NCBI GenBank assembly: GCA_017985985.1
Contig: JAGNWK010000001.1
Span: forward strand, 34,494-98,493
From: Oligoflexales bacterium
GTDB lineage: Bacteria; Bdellovibrionota_B; Oligoflexia; Oligoflexales; Bog-1112
Direction: 5' to 3'
DNA: 64,000 nt
Of the stretch, positions 18,885-27,030 are shown piece after piece (the first letter of the stretch is position 1; each line of letters opens with the position of its first letter). A model generated the notes under the pieces. That model saw only the letters and a program-made list of their open reading frames with translations. It did not search any database and was not told the DNA's origin. The position numbers and the translations under genes are program-made.

Positions 18885-19547
18885 ATGAGAGCTTCGCTAC
18901 TTCTTCCTGTCAGTCTGACTTTTCTACTCAATCCCTTTGCTCATTCTGTTTTTGCAGCAGGTAAAGTAGCGGCAAAAGCTGAAGTCGTGCCAGCTAAGAC
19001 GACAGCTGCTGGTGGTTTTAAAAGCTATGATTTGGACAAGGCGCACTCCAAGGTCGGCTTTGAAGTTTCCCACTTGGTGATATCGACTGTCGATGGTCAG
19101 TTTAACCAGTTCTCTGGCTCTTTTGACTATGATGAAGCTAACCAGTTGATGAAGAATGCGAAAATCGACATCGATGTAGGAAGCATCAGTACGAATGAAC
19201 CAGACCGTGATAAGCACTTGAAAAGCCCAGATTTCTTCGATGTGGCAAAACACCCGAAGATGTCTTTCGAAGATATCAAACTTGTAGCTGCAAATGGAAA
19301 GCCAAGTAAAGTTCAGGGGACTTTGAATATGCACGGAGTGAAGAAAGAAGTGACTCTCGATGTCGATTTCAAAGGTTCAGCTAAAGATCCTTGGGGGAAC
19401 CAGAAAATTGTTTTCAACTTGGAAGGTCACCTCAACCGCAAAGACTTCGGCCTGAACTGGAATAAAGCACTAGACTCTGGTGGTGTTGTTGTGGGAGAAG
19501 AGGTGAAGATTGTGATTAAAGTCGAAGCTAATATGAAAAAAAGCTAG
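18885..19547 (+). CDS. YceI-family periplasmic protein
   Basis: A 220-residue exported lipocalin-like protein. After a signal peptide (cleavage near SVFAAG) it shows the YceI pattern YDLDKAHSKVGFEVSHL, GSISTNEPDRDKHLKSPDFFD and MHGVKKEVTLDVDF. YceI proteins form a beta-barrel that binds polyisoprenoids or other lipids. AAGGAG lies 7 bases before the ATG. It is followed 37 bases later by trmL. The motifs leave little doubt about the family; the ligand is unknown. Confidence 0.93.
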   Translation: MRASLLLPVSLTFLLNPFAHSVFAAGKVAAKAEVVPAKTTAAGGFKSYDLDKAHSKVGFEVSHLVISTVDGQFNQFSGSFDYDEANQLMKNAKIDIDVGSISTNEPDRDKHLKSPDFFDVAKHPKMSFEDIKLVAANGKPSKVQGTLNMHGVKKEVTLDVDFKGSAKDPWGNQKIVFNLEGHLNRKDFGLNWNKALDSGGVVVGEEVKIVIKVEANMKKS

Positions 19548-19584
19548 GAAATGAAGTCAAGAAGAGAAGTTAAATCAAAATTCT

Positions 19585-20070
19585 ATGGATAAGGTCTCTG
19601 CATCCTCCTATAAATCGCCTCTGCATATCTGCCTTTTTCAGCCCGAGATTCCTCAGAATACCGGGAATATAGGCCGCCTGTCCTTAGCGACAGGCTCGGT
19701 CTTGCATCTGATCAAACCCATTGGATTTTCGTTGAATGACTACTATTTGAAGCGAGCTGGCCTCGACTACTGGGAGTATGTAGATCTTCGTATTCATGAC
19801 AGCTTTGCAGATTGTTTGGGGAGTTTTCCTGAGAAGCCTAGGATGGCTTTTTTGTCCACAAAGGCTGAGAAAAGTCTTTGGGAGATGCCTGAGCTGGATC
19901 TTTTAGTGTTTGGCAGAGAGACCTCGGGATTGCCTGATTCTTTCAGAGAGCAGTATCCAGACTCATTTTACAAGATTCCCATGTTCCATGAGAAGGTTCG
20001 AAGTCTCAATCTGGCGACGAGTGCAGGAATTAGTGTCTACGAACAGTTGCGGTGGCGAGCTATTTCTTGA
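19585..20070 (+). CDS. trmL: tRNA (cytidine/uridine-34 2'-O)-methyltransferase TrmL
   Basis: A 161-residue SPOUT methyltransferase that methylates the wobble ribose of certain leucine tRNAs. Family motifs are FQPEIPQNTGNIGRL near the N terminus, LKRAGLDYWEYVDL, the knot motif VFGRETSGLP and the C-terminal RSLNLATSAGISVYEQLR. Length is normal for TrmL. It lies in a run of plus-strand genes with YceI and PqaA. Confidence 0.93.
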   Translation: MDKVSASSYKSPLHICLFQPEIPQNTGNIGRLSLATGSVLHLIKPIGFSLNDYYLKRAGLDYWEYVDLRIHDSFADCLGSFPEKPRMAFLSTKAEKSLWEMPELDLLVFGRETSGLPDSFREQYPDSFYKIPMFHEKVRSLNLATSAGISVYEQLRWRAIS

Positions 20071-20104
20071 GCTTTTTGCCTCTTAAGAAAACATCGGGAG
20101 ATCT

Positions 20105-21670
20105 ATGAATAAGTTAGGGTCCTATCTATTTTTTTTATCATCCATATTCCTCTCTGGAAGCTTAGCTCAGGCAGAGTCTGTCCCGGAGATTCCCTTGACT
20201 CAGGTTCTACACGGTTTTATGAGTCACCAGGACGGCACAGTTCTGGGAGAAGTCCTCCTGTCTGATGAGAAAAACGATGAAAAACATGTAAGAATAAAAA
20301 CTTATAGATTCACTTCTCAGATCTGGCCTGTGACTACGACAGCTGATGTCCCGACTACAGAGTGGAAGCACAGATTGACACTCTATATTCCAGATGATCT
20401 CAATCAGGATACAGCTCTACTCCATGTCGGTGGTGGGTACAACTGGGACAAAGATGGCAAAGAAAACTTTCAGGAATCCAGAGAGAAGCTTGATTTTGTG
20501 GGCATTGCACAGAAGAACCGAGCGATCGTGGTTCATCTTCAAGATGTACCCAATCAATTTCTAAGCGTGGGTGGTCGGTTTCAAAAAGAAGATCAAATCC
20601 TAGCATACACGTACATGCAAGTGATGAAGGACCCTCTAAAGAATGCCTATCTGGCAGGTCATTTGCCCATGGTAAAGGCTATTTTAAAAGGAATGGATGC
20701 CGTTCAAAGTATTCTGCTGAAGGAAGAGATTGGCATAAAAGGATTTGTCCTCTCCGGAGCTTCGAAGAGGGGTTGGGCAGTCTGGCTTGCAGTTCTTGAG
20801 GATGAACGGATTCAGGCGATTATTCCTATCGTTATCGATATTCTCAACACACAGAAGTCTATATCGCATATCTGCTACACCTACCAAGATGGCTGTCCTT
20901 TTGCGCTGAGAGACTACGCCGAAGCCGGTGTTACCTCCCGTCTTGAGACAGAAGAGTTTGCAGATCTGATGAAGATTGAAGATCCCTTTAGTTATTTAGG
21001 GCCAGGCTATGCTCCCCGTTATCGCGTCAGGATGGCCAAACCTAAACTTATTATTTCAGCGAGTGGTGATGACTTCTTCACTCCGGACTCATCGTGGTGG
21101 TATTTTCAGGCACTTCCAGGGCTTCAAAATCATATTCGCTATTTACCAAATTCTATGCACTACTTTGCTGGCAATCCCATCAGCGATTCGACGAAAAGTC
21201 TGGAATCTATCAACCAGTCTGTCCTGTCTTACTTTGGTTTTATTCTTCATCAAAAAACCTTGCCGAAATTGAGTTGGTCCTTTTCACAGGATCAGATTCA
21301 CTTGCTCTCATCTCACAAGCCCAAAAAAGCCGTTCTTTGGTCAGCCCAAAACGAAGAGTCTAGGGATTTTCGATTCATCAATAAGCACACGACATGGCAT
21401 CTTCTTAAGAAGCGGATCAGGCTCTTCTTTTCTATGGAAGTTTGTGACACTTGCTATGTTGCACAGGAAGTTCCATTAACTTGCGAGGGGGCTAGTTGCG
21501 AGATTATCACTCAGAGCCCTGCTATCAAAAAAGGCTGGCAAGCTTCTTTCTTAGAGTTGCATTATGACATTGACGGTACAGACTTCGTTCTCAGTACAGA
21601 GGTGCATATCCGTGAAGCAGCCCATCCGAGTTCTCATGGTGCCGTCAAAGAGCTTCCTGGCGGACATTAG
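20105..21670 (+). CDS. Exported PqaA-family (PhoPQ-activated pathogenicity-related) protein
   Basis: A 521-residue alpha/beta-hydrolase-fold protein of the PhoPQ_related family, exported by a signal peptide (cleavage near SLAQAES). The putative nucleophile is in GFVLSGASKRGWAVWLA (Ser about 220), the acidic residue in ISASGDDFFTPDSSWWYF and the histidine in LPNSMHYFAG. Salmonella PqaA is the named member and Dictyostelium AprA belongs to the same family, but the biochemical substrate is not established. The full triad suggests an active enzyme. In a suspected intracellular bacterium it is a candidate host-interaction factor (inference). Confidence 0.88.
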   Translation: MNKLGSYLFFLSSIFLSGSLAQAESVPEIPLTQVLHGFMSHQDGTVLGEVLLSDEKNDEKHVRIKTYRFTSQIWPVTTTADVPTTEWKHRLTLYIPDDLNQDTALLHVGGGYNWDKDGKENFQESREKLDFVGIAQKNRAIVVHLQDVPNQFLSVGGRFQKEDQILAYTYMQVMKDPLKNAYLAGHLPMVKAILKGMDAVQSILLKEEIGIKGFVLSGASKRGWAVWLAVLEDERIQAIIPIVIDILNTQKSISHICYTYQDGCPFALRDYAEAGVTSRLETEEFADLMKIEDPFSYLGPGYAPRYRVRMAKPKLIISASGDDFFTPDSSWWYFQALPGLQNHIRYLPNSMHYFAGNPISDSTKSLESINQSVLSYFGFILHQKTLPKLSWSFSQDQIHLLSSHKPKKAVLWSAQNEESRDFRFINKHTTWHLLKKRIRLFFSMEVCDTCYVAQEVPLTCEGASCEIITQSPAIKKGWQASFLELHYDIDGTDFVLSTEVHIREAAHPSSHGAVKELPGGH

Positions 21671-21685
21671 TTTTGAGAACTTATC

Positions 21686-21714
21686 TTGACAGACTCAGGT
21701 CTATAAAATAAAAG
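21686..21714 (+). promoter_or_regulatory. Sigma-70-type promoter for tRNA-Val
   Basis: A perfect -35 box TTGACA (21686-21691) is followed after 17 bases by TAAAAG (21709-21714). The mature tRNA begins 27 bases downstream, a suitable leader length. Confidence 0.6.
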
Positions 21715-21740
21715 ACTGTTTCAGACTTTAGAAGAGTCCT

Positions 21741-21817
21741 AGGGGCATAGCTCAGCTGGTTAGAGCATTAGCCTTACAAGCTAAGGGTCCACGGTTCGAA
21801 TCCGTGTGCCCCTACCA
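21741..21817 (+). tRNA. tRNA-Val (anticodon TAC)
   Basis: A 77-base cloverleaf with encoded CCA. The acceptor arms AGGGGCA and TGCCCCT pair fully. The D arm is GCTC/GAGC, the anticodon stem TTAGC/GCTAA encloses loop CTTACAA (anticodon TAC), and the T arm CACGG/CCGTG holds TTCGAAT. It reads valine GTN codons. Confidence 0.97.
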
Positions 21818-21896
21818 TTCTTCTTTCTTTCCTTATCTTTTTCCCATATATTTTGAAAAAATTTGTTAAAGCTCGAGACACCTTGGCTACAACTTA

Positions 21897-22040
21897 TGTG
21901 TAAAGGCAAGATGGCTTCGTCGCATCCGGCATCCTCCCGATGACAGCAGTTCTTCATCGCAGAGCCTTGTCATTGCGAGCGAAGCGAAGCAGTCTCCATG
22001 TAAAGGTAAGATGGCTTCGTCGCCTCTGGCTCCTCGCATG
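21897..22040. repeat. Degenerate copies of the CGTCATTGCGAG dispersed repeat
   Basis: The 343-base gap between tRNA-Val and lepA holds a nearly complete copy (21968-22040, starting TGTCATTGCGAGCG) and an upstream partial (21897-21944) sharing AGGCAAGATGGCTTCGTCGC. These match the copies at 38974, 39065 and 63473. No gene is visible in the remaining sequence. Confidence 0.75.
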
Positions 22041-22160
22041 GGCTCTAGTCCTCTTAACTCCCCAGTACCTATGAGCAGTTCCTATCAACATGACAAATCG
22101 ATGAGACTGCTATAGAGTGCTGAGGCTGTATACGTCTATTAGTTAAGAAGCGGAAAGCCT

Positions 22161-23966
22161 ATGCAAGACCCTCGGTTTATCAGGAATTTTTGTATTATTG
22201 CTCATATCGACCATGGGAAGTCGACTCTTGCAGACCGTCTGATTGAGAAGACGGGAACATTGTCCCAGCGAGAGATGCGATCTCAGGTCCTTGATAGTAT
22301 GGATCTCGAGCGGGAGCGGGGAATTACGATTAAGGCCCAAACAGCCTCTATGAGTTACCGGGCCAAAGATGGTCAGCTTTATCAACTGAATCTTATCGAT
22401 ACCCCTGGACATGTCGATTTTAGTTATGAGGTGTCTCGAAGCCTGGCAGCCTGTGAAGGGGCTCTTGTGATCATCGACGCCTCCCAAGGGGTTGAGGCTC
22501 AGACACTTGCCAATGTGAATCTTGCTCTCAAAAATAATCTTATTTTGATCCCTGTCCTTAATAAAATAGATCTACCGAATGCAGATGTGGAGAAAGTTCT
22601 AGCCGATATGGAGGAAGAGCTAGCTATCGATCGGAGTGAAGCTCTTATGATCAGTGCCAAGACGGGACTTGGAGTTGCCGAGGTGCTGGAGGCAATTGTT
22701 GCACGGATTCCGCATCCTGCAGATGCCCCAGACGAGCCATTGAGGGCCTTGATCTTTGATAGTTGGTTTGACCCGTACCTAGGCGCAGTTTCCCTTTGCC
22801 GCATCATGTCTGGCAGTTTGAAGCTGAAAGGTCAGCTTCAAATGATGTCGACGGGGAAAAAATTTGAAGCCCTGAAGGTCTGTAAACTGACGCCGAAACC
22901 TGTCGACTGTCCTGAACTTAACAGTGGAGAAGTGGGTTTTGTTTCCGGAGCGATCAAGACAGTTTCGGAGACCAGGGTTGGTGATACGATTACGGAAGCC
23001 CTTCGTCCAGCTGCAGAGTCTCTGAAGGGTTTTGAAAGTGCAAGGCAGATGGTTTTCGGTAGTATATTTCCACTTGATGCGAGTGATTATATTCTTCTCA
23101 AAGAGTCGATCGAGAAGCTGAAATTGAACGATGCGAGTCTTACATCTGAAGTGGAGAACTCCAGTGCGCTGGGTTTTGGGTTCAGGGTAGGCTTTCTTGG
23201 TCTTCTTCATATGGATGTCATCCAAGAAAGACTGGAACGTGAATATAATCTCGAGCTTATTTTCACAGCGCCATCAGTTGCCTTTAAAGTCTTCCTTATG
23301 GATCAGACCTGCATCACGATTGACAATCCCTCTAAGCTGCCAGATCCTTCTCGCATTGAACGTATTGAAGAGCCCTACGTACGAATGACGGTGTACACCC
23401 CAGAAGAGTTCATTGGGGCAACATTGAAGCTCCTTCAGGAGAAACGAGGGATTCAGAAAGGCCTGGACTATTCTTCTCGTAAGAAGGTGACCATCACGTA
23501 CGAACTACCCATGAGTGAGATGATCTTTGATTTTCATGACAAGCTGAAGAGTCTCTCCAGGGGGTATGCCTCCATGGACTATGAGTTAATCGACTTTAGA
23601 GAAGGCGATCTCGTTAAGGTTGATATCATGGTCAACCAAGCAACTATTGATGCTTTGTCTTGCATCATTCATCGGAGCCAAGCCCAGTACCGGGGTCGGG
23701 CTCTCTGCAAGAAGCTCAAGGCGACTTTATCTCGCCATATGTTTCAGATTGCTATACAGGCAGCGATTGGGAGTAAAATCATTGCCAGGGAATCTCTTTC
23801 TGCTCTGCGGAAAGATGTGACAGCTAAGTGCTATGGTGGTGATATCAGTCGGAAGCGAAAACTTCTCGAGAAACAAAAGGAAGGTAAGAAGAGGATGAAG
23901 TCTGTGGGCAATGTCGATATTCCACAGGAGGCCTTCCTGTCTATCTTAAGTTTAGATGAGGAATAA
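22161..23966 (+). CDS. lepA: Elongation factor 4 (LepA) translational GTPase
   Basis: A 601-residue ribosomal GTPase, normal length. G1 is AHIDHGKST, the switch region has RERGITIKAQT, G3 is DTPGHVDF, G4 is NKIDLPNA and G5 is SAKTG. The LepA-specific C-terminal domain ends KMKSVGNVDIPQEAFLSIL-like, as in other LepA proteins. The next gene, a lipoprotein, starts 11 bases before the lepA stop, implying co-translation. Confidence 0.97.
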   Translation: MQDPRFIRNFCIIAHIDHGKSTLADRLIEKTGTLSQREMRSQVLDSMDLERERGITIKAQTASMSYRAKDGQLYQLNLIDTPGHVDFSYEVSRSLAACEGALVIIDASQGVEAQTLANVNLALKNNLILIPVLNKIDLPNADVEKVLADMEEELAIDRSEALMISAKTGLGVAEVLEAIVARIPHPADAPDEPLRALIFDSWFDPYLGAVSLCRIMSGSLKLKGQLQMMSTGKKFEALKVCKLTPKPVDCPELNSGEVGFVSGAIKTVSETRVGDTITEALRPAAESLKGFESARQMVFGSIFPLDASDYILLKESIEKLKLNDASLTSEVENSSALGFGFRVGFLGLLHMDVIQERLEREYNLELIFTAPSVAFKVFLMDQTCITIDNPSKLPDPSRIERIEEPYVRMTVYTPEEFIGATLKLLQEKRGIQKGLDYSSRKKVTITYELPMSEMIFDFHDKLKSLSRGYASMDYELIDFREGDLVKVDIMVNQATIDALSCIIHRSQAQYRGRALCKKLKATLSRHMFQIAIQAAIGSKIIARESLSALRKDVTAKCYGGDISRKRKLLEKQKEGKKRMKSVGNVDIPQEAFLSILSLDEE

Positions 23967-25149
23967 GGGGAACCATTGCTGCTGGTTGCTGCTTACCGGA
24001 CTCTTCTTGGGGTCTTGTGGGATAGACCGTCTCTATATGGCTGCAACTCCTGCTTCTCATAAGTTAGCCTTCGATGTGCAGCTCCGTATGGCGAAGATCT
24101 CTTACGATAAAAGAGAGTTTAGGAAGGCCTACGAATACGCTGTTACTGCCTACAATATCAATCCTGAGTCGGAGGAAGCCTCACTTACTCTTGGTTATAT
24201 AGAAATAAGTTTGGCTGGACTGGATACTTTTTCCCTTATCAAGAAGTCTAGCGAGCTCAGCAAGAAAAAAAGTCAGGCGGAATCTCTTCTTCTAGCAGAT
24301 GACTCCAAGCAGAGTGGGGACGACTTATCCGCTTTGAGTGATCTTCTGGGGATCACGGATGAGGAGTTTGCCTTGCTGGGGACGCGTAACGAAGAGGACC
24401 CTGAATTTCCGGTGATAATTCCTGTTTGTGCAGAGGAGGCGCGGAGCACCCTCGAACGTCTTCAGCTTACAACCCATGCCATACAGGTGATTTGTCCGTT
24501 TGTAGATGAAGATGTTCGCCTTTTGGGGGATTATCGTCATCGCTGTAAACCGGTCAGCTTTAACAGACAGAAGAAAGAGAGTGCTCACTTTCTCTGGGTT
24601 CTCAGTCATATCCTCGAGGCCTTTGCTTTCCAAAAAGTCCTCAACTTTTCATCGCATGGTCAAGGTAAATCGAACCTTGAACGTAGAGTTGAAAAGCTTA
24701 AGGATGTCGATCTTAGCGACCCTCAAAATATTACCCAACTAGTGAGCAATCTCTCTGGAATCGAATCCCTGCTGCAAAAAGTTCTCCCCATTGCTGGAGC
24801 CTGTTCAGAGGAGTTCCCAACGACACAGATGACAGGCATGATCAATGACCTACTCGCTATCAGCGCCTCCGCTACCAAACTACCTGGCGCCCCAGACAGT
24901 ATGAGCAAAGCACTCGCAAAGATTGGCGACAAAATCAAATTGGCGCAAGATGGAGCTGGAAATATCCCGGATATATTCTCGCGACGGAAGGCTTTGAAGA
25001 GCGATTTCACAAAAAGTATAGCTAGCACTTTAAAAGGAAAAATAGAAAGCGTAGATCAGAGTCAGTACAGTTCTGAGGCCCAGAAAAAGCTGTGCTCTTC
25101 TCTAGGAGATATCAGTTCAGGGACGACAAGGCCTAGTTTCTGTACTTAA
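23956..25149 (+). CDS. Lipoprotein with TPR-like N-terminal region
   Basis: A 397-residue lipoprotein with lipobox LGSC (Cys 21). Residues about 45-75 (MAKISYDKREFRKAYEYAVTAYNINPESEEASLTLGYIEI) resemble a tetratricopeptide repeat. The rest is helical with scattered cysteines and no family I recognise. It overlaps the end of lepA by 11 bases and is followed by a long inverted repeat at 25159. A periplasmic scaffold role is only a guess. Confidence 0.75.
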   Translation: MRNKGNHCCWLLLTGLFLGSCGIDRLYMAATPASHKLAFDVQLRMAKISYDKREFRKAYEYAVTAYNINPESEEASLTLGYIEISLAGLDTFSLIKKSSELSKKKSQAESLLLADDSKQSGDDLSALSDLLGITDEEFALLGTRNEEDPEFPVIIPVCAEEARSTLERLQLTTHAIQVICPFVDEDVRLLGDYRHRCKPVSFNRQKKESAHFLWVLSHILEAFAFQKVLNFSSHGQGKSNLERRVEKLKDVDLSDPQNITQLVSNLSGIESLLQKVLPIAGACSEEFPTTQMTGMINDLLAISASATKLPGAPDSMSKALAKIGDKIKLAQDGAGNIPDIFSRRKALKSDFTKSIASTLKGKIESVDQSQYSSEAQKKLCSSLGDISSGTTRPSFCT

Positions 25150-25158
25150 GATTGGGAT

Positions 25159-25234
25159 GTCACCCCGAACGAAGTCGAGGGGTCTCGTAGCGGCTCCGTC
25201 TCTATTGAGACCCCTCGACTTCGCTCGGGGTGAC
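25159..25234. repeat. Long inverted repeat with 28-base arms
   Basis: Arms at 25159-25186 and 25207-25234 begin GTCACCCCGA and end GAGGGGTCTC. They pair with a single mismatch around a 20-base loop. The frame of the following ABC ATPase happens to be open through it, which would give a false upstream start. It is probably a small dispersed palindromic element and could also form a terminator-like stem after the lipoprotein gene. Confidence 0.8.
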
Positions 25235-25327
25235 GGAAAAATCGAGTTACAAGGGGAAGTCTTTAGAAGAGGAAGGAAAAACTTCTTTTTCAGGTCCCCC
25301 TATCCTCCTCTAAGCAAAGCTTTGAAG

Positions 25328-26275
25328 ATGAATACATTGAAGGTTTCTCATCTCTTTAAAAGTTATGGCTCTCGTGTTGTCTTAAACGATGTAAATTTTG
25401 AATTAAAACCTCGCAGTGTTACAGCCGTTTTGGGGCCGAATGGAGCTGGCAAGACGACACTTTTTGATCTTATCTGTGGGTGCAAAGGACCTAGCTTTGG
25501 TAAAATTGAGCTTTTAGGTCGGGACCTAGACAAATCGCCAGAGTCTTATAAAAAATGCATAGGATATCTGCCGGAGCTTCCTCCTCTCTATCCAGAATTT
25601 CGTGTGGAAGAAGCCATCATCTTTGCTGCTAGAATCCATGAGATTCCCAAAGGAAAATTAAAACTTGCTGTGGACAAGGCTTTGAGGAACCTTAACCTAG
25701 AGTCTGTACGCAAACGAGAAATAGCTAAACTATCGAAGGGTTTTAAACAGCGGGTTGCTTTTGCTCAGGCCATTGTTCATGGCCCTGAACTGATAGTTCT
25801 CGATGAGCCAACAGAGGGTTTAGACCCCATACAGATTGTTGAGGTCAGAAATCTCATCCGGGACTTGGCGCAAGAACATACGGTTCTATTTAGTTCTCAC
25901 ATCCTTTCTGAAGTTGAGCAGGTCTGTCATGAACTTCTGATCTTAAACAAGGGACGGGTCTTGTTTCAGGGAGGGCTGGCCGATCTGAAGAACAGTCTGC
26001 GATCAAGAATCTCTTATCGGCTGCGTGTTTTTTATGGGGCCGAGAATCTTTTGATGGATTTGTCCACCTGGGCTGGGATGCAGACTTGCTCGATCAAGGA
26101 AAGTTCAGGTGAAGATGGAGAATTGCGCTTTGACTTGAAGCTGTCTCATCAAGAGGATCTGTCTGTTTTTTTACGAGATTTGGTCTTGTTTCTCATGGGG
26201 AGGGGCTACATCCTGAAAGAGTTAAGTCCTCTTTATGGAAGTTTAGAACAGTTTTTTACACAGGAGTACACGTGA
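25328..26275 (+). CDS. ABC transporter ATPase of a Gld-type cluster (copy 1)
   Basis: A roughly 315-residue ABC-2-type ATPase. Walker A is GPNGAGKTT, the signature is LSKGFKQRVA, Walker B is LIVLDEPTEGLDP and the switch histidine is in LFSSHILSEVEQV. I choose ATG 25328 because the protein then begins MNTLKVSHLFKSYG, as in the family; longer frames run through the inverted repeat. The end overlaps the permease start as GTGA. It corresponds to the ATPase at 59894-60835. Confidence 0.88.
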   Translation: MNTLKVSHLFKSYGSRVVLNDVNFELKPRSVTAVLGPNGAGKTTLFDLICGCKGPSFGKIELLGRDLDKSPESYKKCIGYLPELPPLYPEFRVEEAIIFAARIHEIPKGKLKLAVDKALRNLNLESVRKREIAKLSKGFKQRVAFAQAIVHGPELIVLDEPTEGLDPIQIVEVRNLIRDLAQEHTVLFSSHILSEVEQVCHELLILNKGRVLFQGGLADLKNSLRSRISYRLRVFYGAENLLMDLSTWAGMQTCSIKESSGEDGELRFDLKLSHQEDLSVFLRDLVLFLMGRGYILKELSPLYGSLEQFFTQEYT

Positions 26276-27030
26276 TCCGCGTTTTGATAGAGAAAGAGAT
26301 CTATTGTGGATTTGCGTCTCTACGCTTCTTCGCCATTTTGTTTTTATTTAGTCTTTTTTCTGGTCTTGCTTTTTTTTATTATACGGACACTTTTATCAGT
26401 ATCCAGAGTCAGGCCCTCTCTAAAGGAGGACCGATCTTAAAACCTTCTCAGCTTTTACTTGTCTACTTTGAAGCTTTGCATTTTGTATTTTTGATCATGA
26501 TCTCAGCTCTGACCATGGGGGCCTTCACGGAAGAAAAAAAGCAGAACACACTCCGTTTTTTGCAGTCGTCACCTTTGAGCTCTTGGAACCTAGTTTTTAG
26601 TAAGTATGCAGCTCAGATGCTGTTTATGTCGCTGGCTCTTCTCGTCAGTGCTGTGTATCCCTTGTATCTTCTTTACTATAGCCACTTAGACCCCAACCTT
26701 GTTCTGTGCTCTTATTTGGCAGCGCTGCTTGTCCTGAGTTCCTACACGGCTTTTGGGCTTTGGATGTCTGCTATAGCAAGTTCTCCCCTCACAGCTTTTC
26801 TTTTTACTTCTTTAGGTCTTTTGTCTTTTTTATTGATGGGCTCATCGTCGGCTTTGTTTAAAGCGTACCCCTGGTTTGAGTCCATTCTCGCGTATCTGGG
26901 TTCTTCAGAACACTATTCTATGATTGCTAAAGGTATATTGACCGTTTCGGATCTTGGTTATTTCTTGTCGACAAGCTCGCTGTATCTTTTCTTCTCTCTA
27001 CTCAGTTATGAAAGTTTACGATGGAAATGA
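26272..27030 (+). CDS. ABC-2 type permease, GldF-like (copy 1)
   Basis: A 252-residue inner-membrane permease with about six hydrophobic segments. The start is GTG in the GTGA overlap, preceded by CAGGAG. The motif TMGAFTEEKKQNTLRFLQSSPLSS is typical of ABC-2 permeases of this type. It overlaps the next gene by 10 bases. In the second cluster the same domain is fused to the GldG domain in one protein. Confidence 0.85.
   Translation: MIRVLIEKEIYCGFASLRFFAILFLFSLFSGLAFFYYTDTFISIQSQALSKGGPILKPSQLLLVYFEALHFVFLIMISALTMGAFTEEKKQNTLRFLQSSPLSSWNLVFSKYAAQMLFMSLALLVSAVYPLYLLYYSHLDPNLVLCSYLAALLVLSSYTAFGLWMSAIASSPLTAFLFTSLGLLSFLLMGSSSALFKAYPWFESILAYLGSSEHYSMIAKGILTVSDLGYFLSTSSLYLFFSLLSYESLRWK

Noticed and set aside
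22779..23225. 148-codon minus-strand frame inside lepA
   Set aside because: lepA is conserved over the whole stretch, so the antisense frame is incidental.
25157..25327. Upstream extension of the ABC ATPase frame
   Set aside because: It runs through the palindromic repeat and the family N terminus begins at 25328.
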